Both the position numbers and the translations under genes were made by a program. From the NCBI GenBank assembly GCA_035480955.1, contig DATIHF010000006.1, forward strand, positions 20,627 to 84,626: a stretch of 64,000 nucleotides of DNA, given 5' to 3'. The first letter of the stretch is position 1. The number at the start of each line of letters is the position of its first letter. Shown piece by piece: positions 22,136 through 29,938 of the stretch. Below the pieces are notes generated by a model, which was not told the origin of the DNA, ran no database searches, and worked only from the letters and a program-made list of their open reading frames with translations. The stretch is from DATIHF01 sp035480955 (GTDB lineage: Bacteria; Patescibacteriota; Microgenomatia; Woykebacterales; RBG-16-39-9b).

Positions 22136-24572
22136 TACCAGCAGAGTTTGGCAAGCCGCGACCTTTTGCCTCATCTACAGCTCACTTTTGGGGATAATCA
22201 TCAGACTCTCGGCTTTCATACTTTTGCTGACGACTATCTTGTTACTTCTCACCAATGGCACCAAATTTTTCCCGCCGCTGCTTTTTTCTCTTTTGTCACT
22301 TCTGATTATGTTTGAATTTTTCTATCGTTTTAAAGTCAGCCGCGAAAAGCCCCGCTTCAGCGTCGAAGAAATAAAAGAAACTACCAATTTAGCTGATTTA
22401 GTTACGCTCCCGCTGGCCAAACTGCTTCTTTCTCACCCTGCTTGGAGCGAAACAAAAAGTCTCATGAATGCGCTGAGTTTTTCGGAAAGTGTCAAATTTG
22501 TCCTTTACCGGTCAGGAATCTCACGGGACAACTTGGGAGCTCTTTTTGCCAACGGGGAAGAGATAAACTTGAACGGCGCGCTGCAGACTGCGGCAGATAT
22601 TTCCGCGAAAGAAGGTTGGGTCTACATCGATGAGCTCTCACTGGTCTCAGCTTTGTTCAGCAAATCTGCTCTCCTACAGAAGCTCCTTTTTGACCGAAAC
22701 CTCAAGCAAAATGACCTAGACAATATCCTACACTGGGCCCGGGAAGCGCAAAAAGTTTATCTCGAAGATCGACCTTTTTGGGAACTTTCGACTTCCTCCT
22801 TGGGACTAGGACTAGCGGAGGTTTGGATGGGTGGTTGGACTCTGGAGACTGAAAAATACACCAAGGATATCAACACCGAAGTACTCAAAAGAAGTGAGGA
22901 ATATTTTTTGGTCGGTCGGGGCAAAGAAGTCTCCCAACTTGAACAAGTACTTCTGCGAACCAGCAAGAGAAATGCGATTTTGCTGGGTGAGCCGGGTCTG
23001 GGAAAAACGACAATTGTTTATTCTCTCGCGAGAAAATCCGTGATTGGGGAGCTTCCGGTCGAGCTCTCTTACAAACGCTTCATGGAGCTGGATCTCACCT
23101 CAATCAATGCTTCAGCGAACGAGGGAGAGATCGAGCAGAGACTCAAAAATATTTTGGTTGAGGTTTCCCATGCTGGGGACGTCGTGCTTTTTGTTCCCAA
23201 CATTGAGAACCTCGCTGGCGCGCTTGAAGGCGGAAAGTTTGATATCTCAGGACTGCTTTCTCAGACTTTGAAAGATATTAACTTGCAAGTCATTGGAACT
23301 TCCACACGAGCAGCCTTCCATAAATACATCGAGGACAAAGCAGTTTTTGCCGATTCCTTCGAGGTCATTGACGTGACCGAGCCAAATACAGACGAGGCGA
23401 TCAGAATATTGGAAGAAGCAACTCATCTGATTGAAAGTAAAACTGGTGTGAAGATTACTTACAAAGCGATTCTGAAAGCAGTTGAGCTCTCGGAACGCTA
23501 CCTAATTGACAAAGTTTTGCCAGGTAAAGCGATCAACCTGGTCGATGAGGCAGCGGCCAATATCGCTCTTTCCGGGAAAAAATTGCTGGAAGAGTCCGAC
23601 ATTGAACATATAATTTCTGATAAAGCGAAGGTCCCGGCTGGACTTGCTACTGGAGAAGAGAAAGATAAATTACTCCAGCTTGAAAAAGTCCTCCACCAGA
23701 GAATCGTCTCCCAAGATGAGGCCATCTCGGCTATCTCTCAAGCTGTCAGGCGGGCGAGAACTCTCAAACGAGACAGCAAAAAACCAATCGGAGTTTTCCT
23801 TTTTCTGGGACCAACTGGAGTGGGAAAGACCGAGACTGCCAAAGCTCTCGCGGAGGTTTACTACGGATCAGAAGAGCGGATCTTGCGCTTTGACATGAGT
23901 GAATTTAACCAGGAAAACAGTGTTTATCGACTCATCGGCTCTCCTCCTGGCTCATCAGAATTTAAAGAAGGCGGCCAGCTCACTGAAGCAGTCCGGGTCA
24001 ATCCTTTTAGTTTGATCCTATTGGATGAGCTGGAAAAAGCCCACAGCAAAGTTTTGGAAATTTTCTTGGCAATTTTCGATGAGGGAAGGATCACTGACTC
24101 TTCAGGACGACCAATTTCTTTTACCAATACAATAATAATTGGAACGTCCAATGCGGGAGCAGAGTATATCCGCGAGCAAATCAACAGCGGTAACCCAGCA
24201 GATCTGAAAAAATCTTTAATTGAGAAGCTTTTGACTGAAAATACTTTTCGTCCTGAGTTTATCAACCGTTTTGATGATGTGATCGTCTATCGACCACTGG
24301 ATCAGATCGAAGTCACCAAAGTAGTCGAAATGCTTTTGAACAATCTAGCTCGCCGCTTAGAGAAACAAGATTTAACAGTGAAATTCACTCCAGCTCTTGT
24401 AACCTTTCTAGCCAAAATAGGCTACGATCCACAGTTTGGCGCTCGACCACTCCAGCGAGCGATCCAGGATCAAGTTGAAGCAAAAATTTCCCAGGCAATA
24501 CTAGAGGGCAAACTCGCTCGGGGAGCCAAAACCACTGTTACAGCAGCCAACGACCAAGTCACTTTAAGTTAA
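22116..24572 (+). CDS. Membrane-anchored double AAA+ ATPase, ClpC/ClpB-like
   Basis: The protein has 818 aa. Two N-terminal membrane helices (about residues 15-45 and 52-70) replace a free cytosolic start, and a Clp N-domain-like helical region follows. D1 has Walker A G291-E-P-G-L-G-K-T298, but Walker B reads VVLFVPNIEN in place of LFIDE, so D1 probably binds but does not hydrolyse ATP well. D2 has G565-P-T-G-V-G-K-T572, LILLDELEKAH and the D2 small domain (GYDPQFGARPL). Clp ATPases unfold proteins for ClpP or for disaggregation; a membrane-tethered form suggests quality control at the membrane. Confidence 0.9.
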   Translation: MLQFSPSTSRVWQAATFCLIYSSLLGIIIRLSAFILLLTTILLLLTNGTKFFPPLLFSLLSLLIMFEFFYRFKVSREKPRFSVEEIKETTNLADLVTLPLAKLLLSHPAWSETKSLMNALSFSESVKFVLYRSGISRDNLGALFANGEEINLNGALQTAADISAKEGWVYIDELSLVSALFSKSALLQKLLFDRNLKQNDLDNILHWAREAQKVYLEDRPFWELSTSSLGLGLAEVWMGGWTLETEKYTKDINTEVLKRSEEYFLVGRGKEVSQLEQVLLRTSKRNAILLGEPGLGKTTIVYSLARKSVIGELPVELSYKRFMELDLTSINASANEGEIEQRLKNILVEVSHAGDVVLFVPNIENLAGALEGGKFDISGLLSQTLKDINLQVIGTSTRAAFHKYIEDKAVFADSFEVIDVTEPNTDEAIRILEEATHLIESKTGVKITYKAILKAVELSERYLIDKVLPGKAINLVDEAAANIALSGKKLLEESDIEHIISDKAKVPAGLATGEEKDKLLQLEKVLHQRIVSQDEAISAISQAVRRARTLKRDSKKPIGVFLFLGPTGVGKTETAKALAEVYYGSEERILRFDMSEFNQENSVYRLIGSPPGSSEFKEGGQLTEAVRVNPFSLILLDELEKAHSKVLEIFLAIFDEGRITDSSGRPISFTNTIIIGTSNAGAEYIREQINSGNPADLKKSLIEKLLTENTFRPEFINRFDDVIVYRPLDQIEVTKVVEMLLNNLARRLEKQDLTVKFTPALVTFLAKIGYDPQFGARPLQRAIQDQVEAKISQAILEGKLARGAKTTVTAANDQVTLS

Positions 24573-24575
24573 TTC

Positions 24576-24604
24576 TTCCAAATTTTGATCTTGAAAGGTA
24601 TAAT
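24576..24604 (+). promoter_or_regulatory. Promoter of the 24642 gene
   Basis: TTCCAA (24576-24581), 17 nt, perfect TATAAT (24599-24604). CAAGGAGGGAG lies just before ATG 24642. Confidence 0.75.
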
Positions 24605-24641
24605 ACAAAGGTTCATAAACTAATTCCAAGGAGGGAGAGTT

Positions 24642-24962
24642 ATGCACTGGTTCTTAACCAAAACTGTTAAGGCACTCGTGCTTGCCATACTGACAGCTGT
24701 AAGTTGTGGTTTACTTGTGTCGCTCTTCATACTATTGACCTCAACAGAAAGCTGGAACCAAATGAAAACTCTGGTGGTGGTAGTCTCCTTTTTCTTGTTC
24801 GTGGGCATTTTCACAGTGTTGATGATTGATTTAAGTGAAAACCCTACAGCAGAATTGTATGAACCAGTAAAACCGATTAAGAAAAAGGCAGACGCAGACG
24901 TTTTGATTGAAGATGTCCTAGACTTTCTTAACGAGAATAATCCCACATTAAAGAAGAAATAA
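24642..24962 (+). CDS. Small two-helix membrane protein, orphan
   Basis: The protein has 106 aa. Helices at about residues 8-32 and 41-64 are followed by a charged cytoplasmic tail with PVKPIKKKADADVLIEDV. There is a strong AAGGAGGG site. It forms a self-contained unit with its own promoter and terminator and has no recognised family. Confidence 0.65.
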   Translation: MHWFLTKTVKALVLAILTAVSCGLLVSLFILLTSTESWNQMKTLVVVVSFFLFVGIFTVLMIDLSENPTAELYEPVKPIKKKADADVLIEDVLDFLNENNPTLKKK

Positions 24963-24997
24963 GATGATCAAATGTGAAGTCGGAGAGTTACCACGCT

Positions 24998-25033
24998 GAG
25001 CCGTTAACTGAAGAAAGTTGCGGCTCTTTTTTT
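24998..25033 (+). terminator. Intrinsic terminator
   Basis: GAGCCG (24998-25003) and CGGCTC (25021-25026), with additional inner pairing, are followed by seven T. Confidence 0.9.
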
Positions 25034-25048
25034 ATTTTTTACTCCTTT

Positions 25049-25057
25049 TGTTATAAT
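25049..25057 (+). promoter_or_regulatory. Extended -10 promoter of the 25086 unit
   Basis: TGTTATAAT at 25049-25057 is a perfect extended -10. The region upstream is the T-rich tail of the previous terminator. Confidence 0.75.
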
Positions 25058-25085
25058 AGCCACGATCAATCCTGAAGGAGGCGTG

Positions 25086-25382
25086 ATGAAGGCGATCAGC
25101 GAAGGCAGAGCGATTCTTTTCGAAAGCTACTGTCGAGAAGAAGGAAAGATCATCGGTCGACAGATCTTTGCTCAGAAAACCACTCTCGATGGCTACCGTA
25201 TCGTAGTTGTTGGAGACTCAATCTATTACGCTTCAGCACTTAACAAGAGGGATTTAAGAAAGCTCTTGACGACTGACTTGGGTGCAAATGAACAAATCGT
25301 CTGCTTCCTACAAAGAAGAGAAAATTTCATTGTCGGGTTTGAAAAACGTGTCATAAATCAAATCGTCGAAAGAGCAGTGTAA
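25086..25382 (+). CDS. Orphan small soluble protein
   Basis: The protein has 98 aa with alternating strands and helices, including YRIVVVGDSIYYASALNKRD. It contains no known motif. GAAGGAGG lies 7 nt before ATG 25086; a GTG one codon earlier is possible. It shares a transcript with the 25446 gene. Confidence 0.62.
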   Translation: MKAISEGRAILFESYCREEGKIIGRQIFAQKTTLDGYRIVVVGDSIYYASALNKRDLRKLLTTDLGANEQIVCFLQRRENFIVGFEKRVINQIVERAV

Positions 25383-25445
25383 GGAACAATCCAGAAAAGA
25401 AGCGGTGAGCAAAGAGAAAGTTTTTCTGAGACCAAGGCAGTACTG

Positions 25446-25691
25446 ATGCACCACTTCGGAATCAACTCTCAAGTTAGAGCGGCCAGGATTGTGGAAGAGC
25501 GTAGTGAAAACACATTCGTACTAGCTCAACCACAGACTTACAACTGCGAAGTGGGCAACTATGATGTTGCTAAACTAATTGATAGTAGAGAACCAGAGCA
25601 GTGGCTCATCTGTACGATTTTCGATGGGGCAGTAATACAGATCAAAAGGGAGTCGAGAGGAAAGATCATCAAAGCAACAGACCAAGTTTAA
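25446..25691 (+). CDS. Orphan small soluble protein
   Basis: The protein has 81 aa (MHHFGINSQVRAARIVEER at the start, and WLICTIFDGAVIQIKRES near the end). It has a weak ribosome site (AAGG). The last codons form the 5' arm of the terminator, so gene and terminator are tightly joined. No family is recognised. Confidence 0.55.
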   Translation: MHHFGINSQVRAARIVEERSENTFVLAQPQTYNCEVGNYDVAKLIDSREPEQWLICTIFDGAVIQIKRESRGKIIKATDQV

Positions 25692-25709
25692 CCACTTGGT
25701 CTTTTTTTT
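25680..25709 (+). terminator. Intrinsic terminator containing a stop codon
   Basis: GACCAAG (25680-25686) and CTTGGTC (25695-25701) are followed by eight T; the stop codon of the 25446 gene is in the loop. Confidence 0.9.
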
Positions 25710-25720
25710 AACCCATAGCA

Positions 25721-25749
25721 TTGAATAGTATTTAAAATTCTGTTAAAAT
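25721..25749 (+). promoter_or_regulatory. Promoter of the micro-membrane-protein operon
   Basis: TTGAAT (25721-25726), 17 nt, TAAAAT (25744-25749), with TG one base before the -10 hexamer. Confidence 0.8.
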
Positions 25750-25784
25750 AATCTTGAAATCAAGCGCATTTCAAGGAGGAGAGC

Positions 25785-26138
25785 GTGAACACTCCCGAGG
25801 CAGTTCGCACTTTGTCAAAGATTGCTGAACATCTTGTGATGGACGCCAGAGGAACAGAGTTAAAGTACGAGACAGGCGATTTCCAACGTATTCTTCAATA
25901 CAGCGTTCACACTGACGTTGTTCTTGTGGAAGACTGGACCTCCCATTCCCACAGAATAGGAAGATACAGATGGGAAGGGTTCAAGGGTTTCGAGCCAGAA
26001 GATGGAAATGCAGTTGTTCTCATCTTTGAACACGGTGGCTGGCAAACTCGAGTGAGACTTGGACGTATTAATGGTCCAGAGGTGAGTGTCTATCATATAG
26101 CACCTACTCTGATAGCTCATGAGGGCACCGTCTCCTGA
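25785..26138 (+). CDS. Orphan small soluble protein heading a four-gene operon
   Basis: The protein has 117 aa from GTG 25785 with CAAGGAGGAG upstream. The N-terminal helix (PEAVRTLSKIAEHLVMDA) is followed by a beta-rich part with paired Trp and His residues (DWTSHSHRIGRYRWEG, FEHGGWQTRVRLG). No family is recognised. Three tiny membrane proteins follow on the same transcript. Confidence 0.62.
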   Translation: MNTPEAVRTLSKIAEHLVMDARGTELKYETGDFQRILQYSVHTDVVLVEDWTSHSHRIGRYRWEGFKGFEPEDGNAVVLIFEHGGWQTRVRLGRINGPEVSVYHIAPTLIAHEGTVS

Positions 26139-26155
26139 GGAAGGGGAGAAAGTGA

Positions 26156-26233
26156 ATGGATTCCAACCGTATCGGAACATTGGTGTTCATCACGATCATC
26201 ATCGTCATAGTGATAGCGTACCAAACGAGATGA
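26156..26233 (+). CDS. 25-aa micro-membrane protein
   Basis: The ORF starts MDSNRIGTL, runs through one hydrophobic helix (VFITIIIVIVIAY) and ends QTR. GAGGAAGGGGAG lies 6-15 nt upstream. A GTG frame at 26152 would give a His-rich 35-aa peptide instead. The hydrophobic version is preferred because the next two ORFs have the same single-helix design. Confidence 0.5.
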   Translation: MDSNRIGTLVFITIIIVIVIAYQTR

Positions 26234-26255
26234 TGGTCACTGGAGGTCTAAGCCC

Positions 26256-26342
26256 ATGAGAAAGATCAACTGGGACGTGGTCGGGCTCTTACTTGGTCTC
26301 GTCTCTTTGGTCGCGATCATCGTGGTCAGCAATATCCTGTAG
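26256..26342 (+). CDS. 28-aa micro-membrane protein
   Basis: The ORF starts MRKINWDVV, is one membrane helix (LLLGLVSLVAIIVV) and ends SNIL. GGAGG lies 10 nt before the ATG. The stop codon TAG overlaps the AGGAGGGG site of the next ORF. Confidence 0.55.
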   Translation: MRKINWDVVGLLLGLVSLVAIIVVSNIL

Positions 26343-26350
26343 GAGGGGCC

Positions 26351-26494
26351 ATGATCAACAAGGTCTTCGCTTTCTTGCAAGCAATGAAGAAAAGGATGGA
26401 TAGAGAGAACGAAGAGCACTTCCCAGGGTTCATCGCGATCGCCGCAGTGTTACTCGCGATTTTTCTCGCGACAACCTACAACACCTTCGGCTAG
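26351..26494 (+). CDS. 47-aa micro-membrane protein
   Basis: The ORF has a basic amphipathic N-terminal helix (MINKVFAFLQAMKKRMDR), an acidic turn (ENEEHFPG) and a membrane helix (FIAIAAVLLAIFLATTY). AGGAGGGG lies 3 nt upstream. It is the last gene before the terminator. Confidence 0.6.
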   Translation: MINKVFAFLQAMKKRMDRENEEHFPGFIAIAAVLLAIFLATTYNTFG

Positions 26495-26521
26495 ACAATA
26501 AATCAGCAATGGACAAACCAT

Positions 26522-26556
26522 GACTCCCTCGCAACCGCTTGGGAGTCTTTCTTTTT
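26522..26556 (+). terminator. Intrinsic terminator of the micro-membrane operon
   Basis: GACTCCC (26522-26528) and GGGAGTC (26541-26547) are followed by TTTCTTTTT. Confidence 0.9.
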
Positions 26557-26563
26557 CCGAACA

Positions 26564-26592
26564 TTGACCAAAAGTTCTACAAGTACTAAGAT
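26564..26592 (+). promoter_or_regulatory. Promoter of rarA, leaderless
   Basis: TTGACC (26564-26569), 17 nt, TAAGAT (26587-26592), then 9 nt to ATG 26602. Confidence 0.7.
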
Positions 26593-26601
26593 AGGCTTTC
26601 T

Positions 26602-27945
26602 ATGGGGATGAAACTGACCAGCAAAGCTCGCGCAAAAAAACTCTTTACTCCACTGACTGCCAATGGTCAAAAACCATTAGCTGAAAGAATCCGTCCAACT
26701 AACCTTGAGGGCTTTGTCGGTCAAGAGCATTTGGTCGGGCAGGGGAAACTGATCTCCACTTTACTCCGACAAGACAAAATCCCTTCTCTAATTTTCTGGG
26801 GGCCACCAGGCTCGGGTAAAACAACTCTCGCGAAAATCATCGCCCACGAAACCAAATCTTTTTTTGAATTCCACTCTGCAGTCGAGGTCGGCGTCAACGA
26901 CATCAAAATAGTTATTAACGAATCTAAGGAGAGGCTTGAACTTACTCAGCAAAGGACGATTCTTTGCATTGACGAGATCCATCGCTGGAACAAATCCCAA
27001 CAAGCGATCCTGCTGCCTTTTGTCGAAGACGGAACAATCATTCTTATCGGCGCAACCACCGAAAATCCTTCTTTTGAAGTCATCGGCCCACTGCTTTCTC
27101 GCAGCAAAGTTGTCATTCTCGAAAGATTGGAAGAAGCAGACATCAAGAAACTAGTTCAACACGCCCTGCGCGATAAAACTCATGGGTTGGGCAATTCAAA
27201 AGCAAAACTGGAACCAGAGGCCATGCAACTTTTGTTGGACGCCTCGAACGGGGATGCGAGGACGACCCTCAACGCTCTGGAAATTGCTGTTAATCTCACT
27301 TCGCAACGAAACGGCGAGAGGAAAGTTACGGTTGAGAAAATCGAGCAAGCTTTGGGCAGTAAAAAACTGCTTTACGATAAAACTGGAGAAGAACACTACA
27401 ATGTCATCTCGGCTTTCATCAAAAGTTTGCGCGGCTCTGACCCTGACGCGGCGGTCTATTATCTGGCGAGAATGCTGGAGGCAGGAGAAGATCCAGAATT
27501 TATCGCGCGAAGAATGATAATTTTAGCCAGCGAAGACGTCGGCAACGCTGACCCCAAAGCTCTGCAGGTTGCGGTTGCGACCGCCCAAGCCCTACAATTT
27601 GTCGGTTTACCAGAAGCGGCCATTAATCTCGCTCAAGCGGCAACTTATCTAGCCACCACACCGAAAAGCAACGCTAGCTACATGTCACTGCGCTTTGCAC
27701 AATCAGACGTCAGAGCCACTCTCAACGAACCAGTGCCGCTGCATCTACGCAACGCAGTCACTGATCTGATGAAAGATGTGGGCTACGGAAAAGGTTATAA
27801 ATATGCTCATGATTATGAAGGTGGGGTAGTGGAGCAGCAATTTCTTCCCGACAGCCTCAAAAATAAAAAGTACTACCATCCCAAAAAAATTGGGTATGAG
27901 AAATATATCAAAGAACATCTCGAAAAAATCAATTCCAATAATTAG
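26602..27945 (+). CDS. rarA: Replication-associated recombination protein A (RarA/MgsA AAA+ ATPase)
   Basis: The protein has 447 aa. The AAA+ core starts with LAERIRPTNLEGFVGQEHLVG; Walker A is G67-P-P-G-S-G-K-T74, Walker B ILCIDEIHRW and sensor 1 IGATTENPSFEV. The C-terminal tetramerisation region has DVGNADPKALQVAVATAQA and the MKDVGYGKGYKYAHDYEGG signature. RarA acts at stalled replication forks and loads or removes proteins at DNA ends. The leaderless promoter supports ATG 26602; a second ATG at 26608 is possible. Confidence 0.95.
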   Translation: MGMKLTSKARAKKLFTPLTANGQKPLAERIRPTNLEGFVGQEHLVGQGKLISTLLRQDKIPSLIFWGPPGSGKTTLAKIIAHETKSFFEFHSAVEVGVNDIKIVINESKERLELTQQRTILCIDEIHRWNKSQQAILLPFVEDGTIILIGATTENPSFEVIGPLLSRSKVVILERLEEADIKKLVQHALRDKTHGLGNSKAKLEPEAMQLLLDASNGDARTTLNALEIAVNLTSQRNGERKVTVEKIEQALGSKKLLYDKTGEEHYNVISAFIKSLRGSDPDAAVYYLARMLEAGEDPEFIARRMIILASEDVGNADPKALQVAVATAQALQFVGLPEAAINLAQAATYLATTPKSNASYMSLRFAQSDVRATLNEPVPLHLRNAVTDLMKDVGYGKGYKYAHDYEGGVVEQQFLPDSLKNKKYYHPKKIGYEKYIKEHLEKINSNN

Positions 27946-27971
27946 CATTGCTGTTTTGTTTGCTTTTTCTT

Positions 27972-27980
27972 TGTTAAAAT
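27972..27980 (+). promoter_or_regulatory. Extended -10 promoter, leaderless
   Basis: TGTTAAAAT carries TG, one base, then TAAAAT (27975-27980). ATG 27988 follows after 7 nt. There is no good -35 box. Confidence 0.55.
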
Positions 27981-27987
27981 TAAACAA

Positions 27988-28461
27988 ATGAAGTTTAACC
28001 AAGTCACTTGGTATTCCAAATTGATTGCTCTAATTCTTTTTGTTGCTCTGCCATTCATTGGTTTTTACTTGGGAATGCAATACCAAGAGCTTACTCACCC
28101 TACAACAGAGGTGCAAACAACTACTGTTTCAAACAGCTTTACAGCCACCACCTCTGCAAATACCACAAATGATCAAAGTAATATTTCCATAAAAACAGAT
28201 CAGGTTAGTGTTAACGCAGTTGAGAAAAATGGGTTAGTGACTTACTCGGGCACAGTACAGCTTCCAACTCCTTGTACAAATCTCAATGTTGATGCGACTG
28301 CTTCTCGAACTGATCCTTCGGTAGTCAGTATTCAACTAACTACTCAACCAACAGATACCGTTTGTGCACAAGTAGTAACTCCGAAACCATTTTCTGGGGA
28401 AGTGGCCGCTCCAAAGGGAGTTCAAATTCACGTTTTCTACAACGGTTCACAGATAAAGTAG
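27988..28461 (+). CDS. Membrane-anchored extracellular protein, unknown
   Basis: The protein has 157 aa. An N-terminal anchor (about residues 11-28) leads to a Thr/Ser/Asn-rich linker and a compact domain of about 85 residues with two Cys (LPTPCTNLNV and TVCAQVV) that could form a disulfide. The beta-strand pattern with QIHVFYNG at the end resembles small Ig-like or protease-inhibitor folds. No firm family call can be made. A short GCGC hairpin with a T-rich tail follows its stop. Confidence 0.62.
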   Translation: MKFNQVTWYSKLIALILFVALPFIGFYLGMQYQELTHPTTEVQTTTVSNSFTATTSANTTNDQSNISIKTDQVSVNAVEKNGLVTYSGTVQLPTPCTNLNVDATASRTDPSVVSIQLTTQPTDTVCAQVVTPKPFSGEVAAPKGVQIHVFYNGSQIK

Positions 28462-28474
28462 CGCTTTAGCGCGT

Positions 28475-28828
28475 TTATTTTCTTTCCAACTCCTGCAGTC
28501 TTTCGTCTGAAATTCCAAAATGATGGGCGATTTCGTGTTTGACTGTGTCCGTGACGACATTTTTGATCGCTTGTGGGTCGCCGTGAGAAACCCACATGAT
28601 CGGTCCCTGAAAAATAGAAATTTTATCTGGCACGGCTAGATTGTAACCTCTCCCGCGAGAGGTGAGGGGAACTCCTTGATAGAGTCCCAGAAGCAGCCTT
28701 CCTCGAGCAAACTCTGGAGCAGGCCAAGCTTCGACGACTAGATCAACATTGTCCAGTTTATCTTTAAAAAATTTTGGTAAAGCTTCGACCGCCTCGACCA
28801 CTAGTTTTTCAAACTCTTCTTGTTTCAT
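28475..28828 (-). CDS. Minimal zinc metalloprotease (PF06262-type)
   Basis: The protein has 117 aa from ATG 28828. The C-terminal HEIAHHFGISDERL supplies HExxHxxGxxD, a metzincin-like zinc site, and WPAPEFARGRLLLGLYQGVPL is characteristic of this small family found beside mobile and metabolic genes. A longer frame to 28972 would run across the divergent promoter and gene and is rejected. An extended -10 (TGTTATTAT) ends 7 nt before ATG 28828. Confidence 0.85.
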   Translation of the reverse strand: MKQEEFEKLVVEAVEALPKFFKDKLDNVDLVVEAWPAPEFARGRLLLGLYQGVPLTSRGRGYNLAVPDKISIFQGPIMWVSHGDPQAIKNVVTDTVKHEIAHHFGISDERLQELERK

Positions 28829-28858
28829 TTGCTCAATAATAACACCCTTGGATATAAT
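28829..28858. promoter_or_regulatory. Overlapping divergent promoters
   Basis: Plus strand: TTGCTC (28829-28834), 18 nt, TATAAT (28853-28858), serving the 28893 gene. Minus strand: TGTTATTAT with hexamer at 28836-28841, serving the metalloprotease. The two share bases, so their use may be mutually exclusive. Confidence 0.6.
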
Positions 28859-28892
28859 AAAATAATCTGTCTCTAGTGTTGGGAGGAGGCCC

Positions 28893-29183
28893 ATGACCAC
28901 CCAAGTCGACCCAGAACAAGAGGAGAGGGCGGAAAAAGAAATAGAGGAGATCGTCGTCCGTAAAGAGATCAAAGTAGACTATGTGAGAAACGGGCACCAT
29001 TTTGAGTTTGTCTACCCACTCGTTGGTCTCACTGTAAAAGAAGCAATCGAGAGACTGAGAGTCTATCTTAGTAGAGAAGAGGCTCTGATTGTGAAGGCTC
29101 CCTACTATCTCAACAGAGAACTAGTCAAACACTCAAGTGAGAGAATAATCGAAGAGGGAGATATCTTGAATGTCGATCCGTAA
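28893..29183 (+). CDS. Small protein with ubiquitin-like (beta-grasp) character
   Basis: The protein has 96 aa. An acidic lead (about 28 residues) is followed by EIKVDYVRNGHHFEFVYPL, then GLTVKEAIERLRVYL and SSERIIEEGDILNVDP. The strand-strand-helix-strand order and the final EEGDILNV match ThiS/MoaD-type beta-grasp proteins. The C-terminal GG of sulfur carriers is missing, so it may be a non-conjugated relative. GGGAGGAGG precedes the ATG. It is a self-contained unit with promoter and terminator. Confidence 0.65.
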   Translation: MTTQVDPEQEERAEKEIEEIVVRKEIKVDYVRNGHHFEFVYPLVGLTVKEAIERLRVYLSREEALIVKAPYYLNRELVKHSSERIIEEGDILNVDP

Positions 29184-29203
29184 AGATTGCACGATAACGA
29201 AAA

Positions 29204-29240
29204 AAGCTCTCCAAAAATTCTGGAGAGCTTTCTTTTTTTT
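29204..29240. terminator. Bidirectional intrinsic terminator
   Basis: AAGCTCTCCA (29204-29213) pairs perfectly with TGGAGAGCTT (29221-29230), with T-run on the plus side and A-run before it, between convergent genes. Confidence 0.92.
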
Positions 29241-29254
29241 GTTCTGTTCAAATG

Positions 29255-29731
29255 TTACTTAACTGTGAAAGAGTAGGTCCCGTTTTTGCAAGTTCCATCC
29301 TCTAGACAATAAGAGTAGGCGACTTTGTAGGCTCCGGCGTCAGCGACTGCTACTGGAACGATCAGGGTTTTTCCATCTTTGGAGACAATATTGGCCCCGG
29401 GTACGACGTCAACTCCTTTGGCGGTCGCGACTTTGATTTCCGAACCACCTTTGACAGCCTTTTTGAAAGTTATTGAGACTTGGTTTGGTTTGGTCGAGAC
29501 GGTTGAGTTTGGCTCGGGAGTGATACTGGTAATGTTGCTGTCATTGTTGTACTCAGCGTTTTTATCTTCTGATTTTTCCGCGCTAGAGGTGCTAGATCCG
29601 TTTAAATTTACATCTTCTTTCTTAGTTTCGTTTTTATTTGAGGATTGGTTTTTATTGATCAGGTAACCTATACCAAGCAACACAAGGATTGCAATTGCAG
29701 CGATAATAATTTCTCTTGAAGTGATTTTCAT
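29255..29731 (-). CDS. Membrane-anchored CopC-like domain protein
   Basis: The protein has 158 aa with an N-terminal anchor (about residues 8-25), a Ser/Asn/Glu-rich linker and a CopC-type Ig-like domain from ITSITPEPNSTVSTKPNQ to the end (GTYSFTVK). CopC binds copper in the periplasm, but the N-terminal His ligand and Met-rich loop of canonical CopC are not visible here; a Cys pair (YCLEDGTC) near the end may be a disulfide or metal site. The function is therefore open. Confidence 0.78.
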   Translation of the reverse strand: MKITSREIIIAAIAILVLLGIGYLINKNQSSNKNETKKEDVNLNGSSTSSAEKSEDKNAEYNNDSNITSITPEPNSTVSTKPNQVSITFKKAVKGGSEIKVATAKGVDVVPGANIVSKDGKTLIVPVAVADAGAYKVAYSYCLEDGTCKNGTYSFTVK

Positions 29732-29938
29732 ATTTGCTTCTTAGTAAATACAGAGCGCTTTAGCGTCTGTTTAAATTCTAATTATTCCCAGCGGAGCAGA
29801 GTAGGAAATCCTCCTTGTAAATTAGTCTAGACAAGTTAAATCTTTTTGTCAAATCTTATAAGTCGCTTAAAAATCACTCATAGTAAACTTGCAATTTCTC
29901 TCAATTCTAGGGATAATTTTCGTGGAAAGGAGACTCTC

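Noticed and set aside
26152..26259. A His-rich 35-aa peptide from GTG 26152
   Set aside because: It overlaps the hydrophobic ORF from ATG 26156, which has better spacing to the ribosome site and matches the design of its two neighbours.
28829..28972. N-terminal extension of the metalloprotease
   Set aside because: The extra residues lie across a divergent promoter and the start of the 28893 gene and are not similar to the family.
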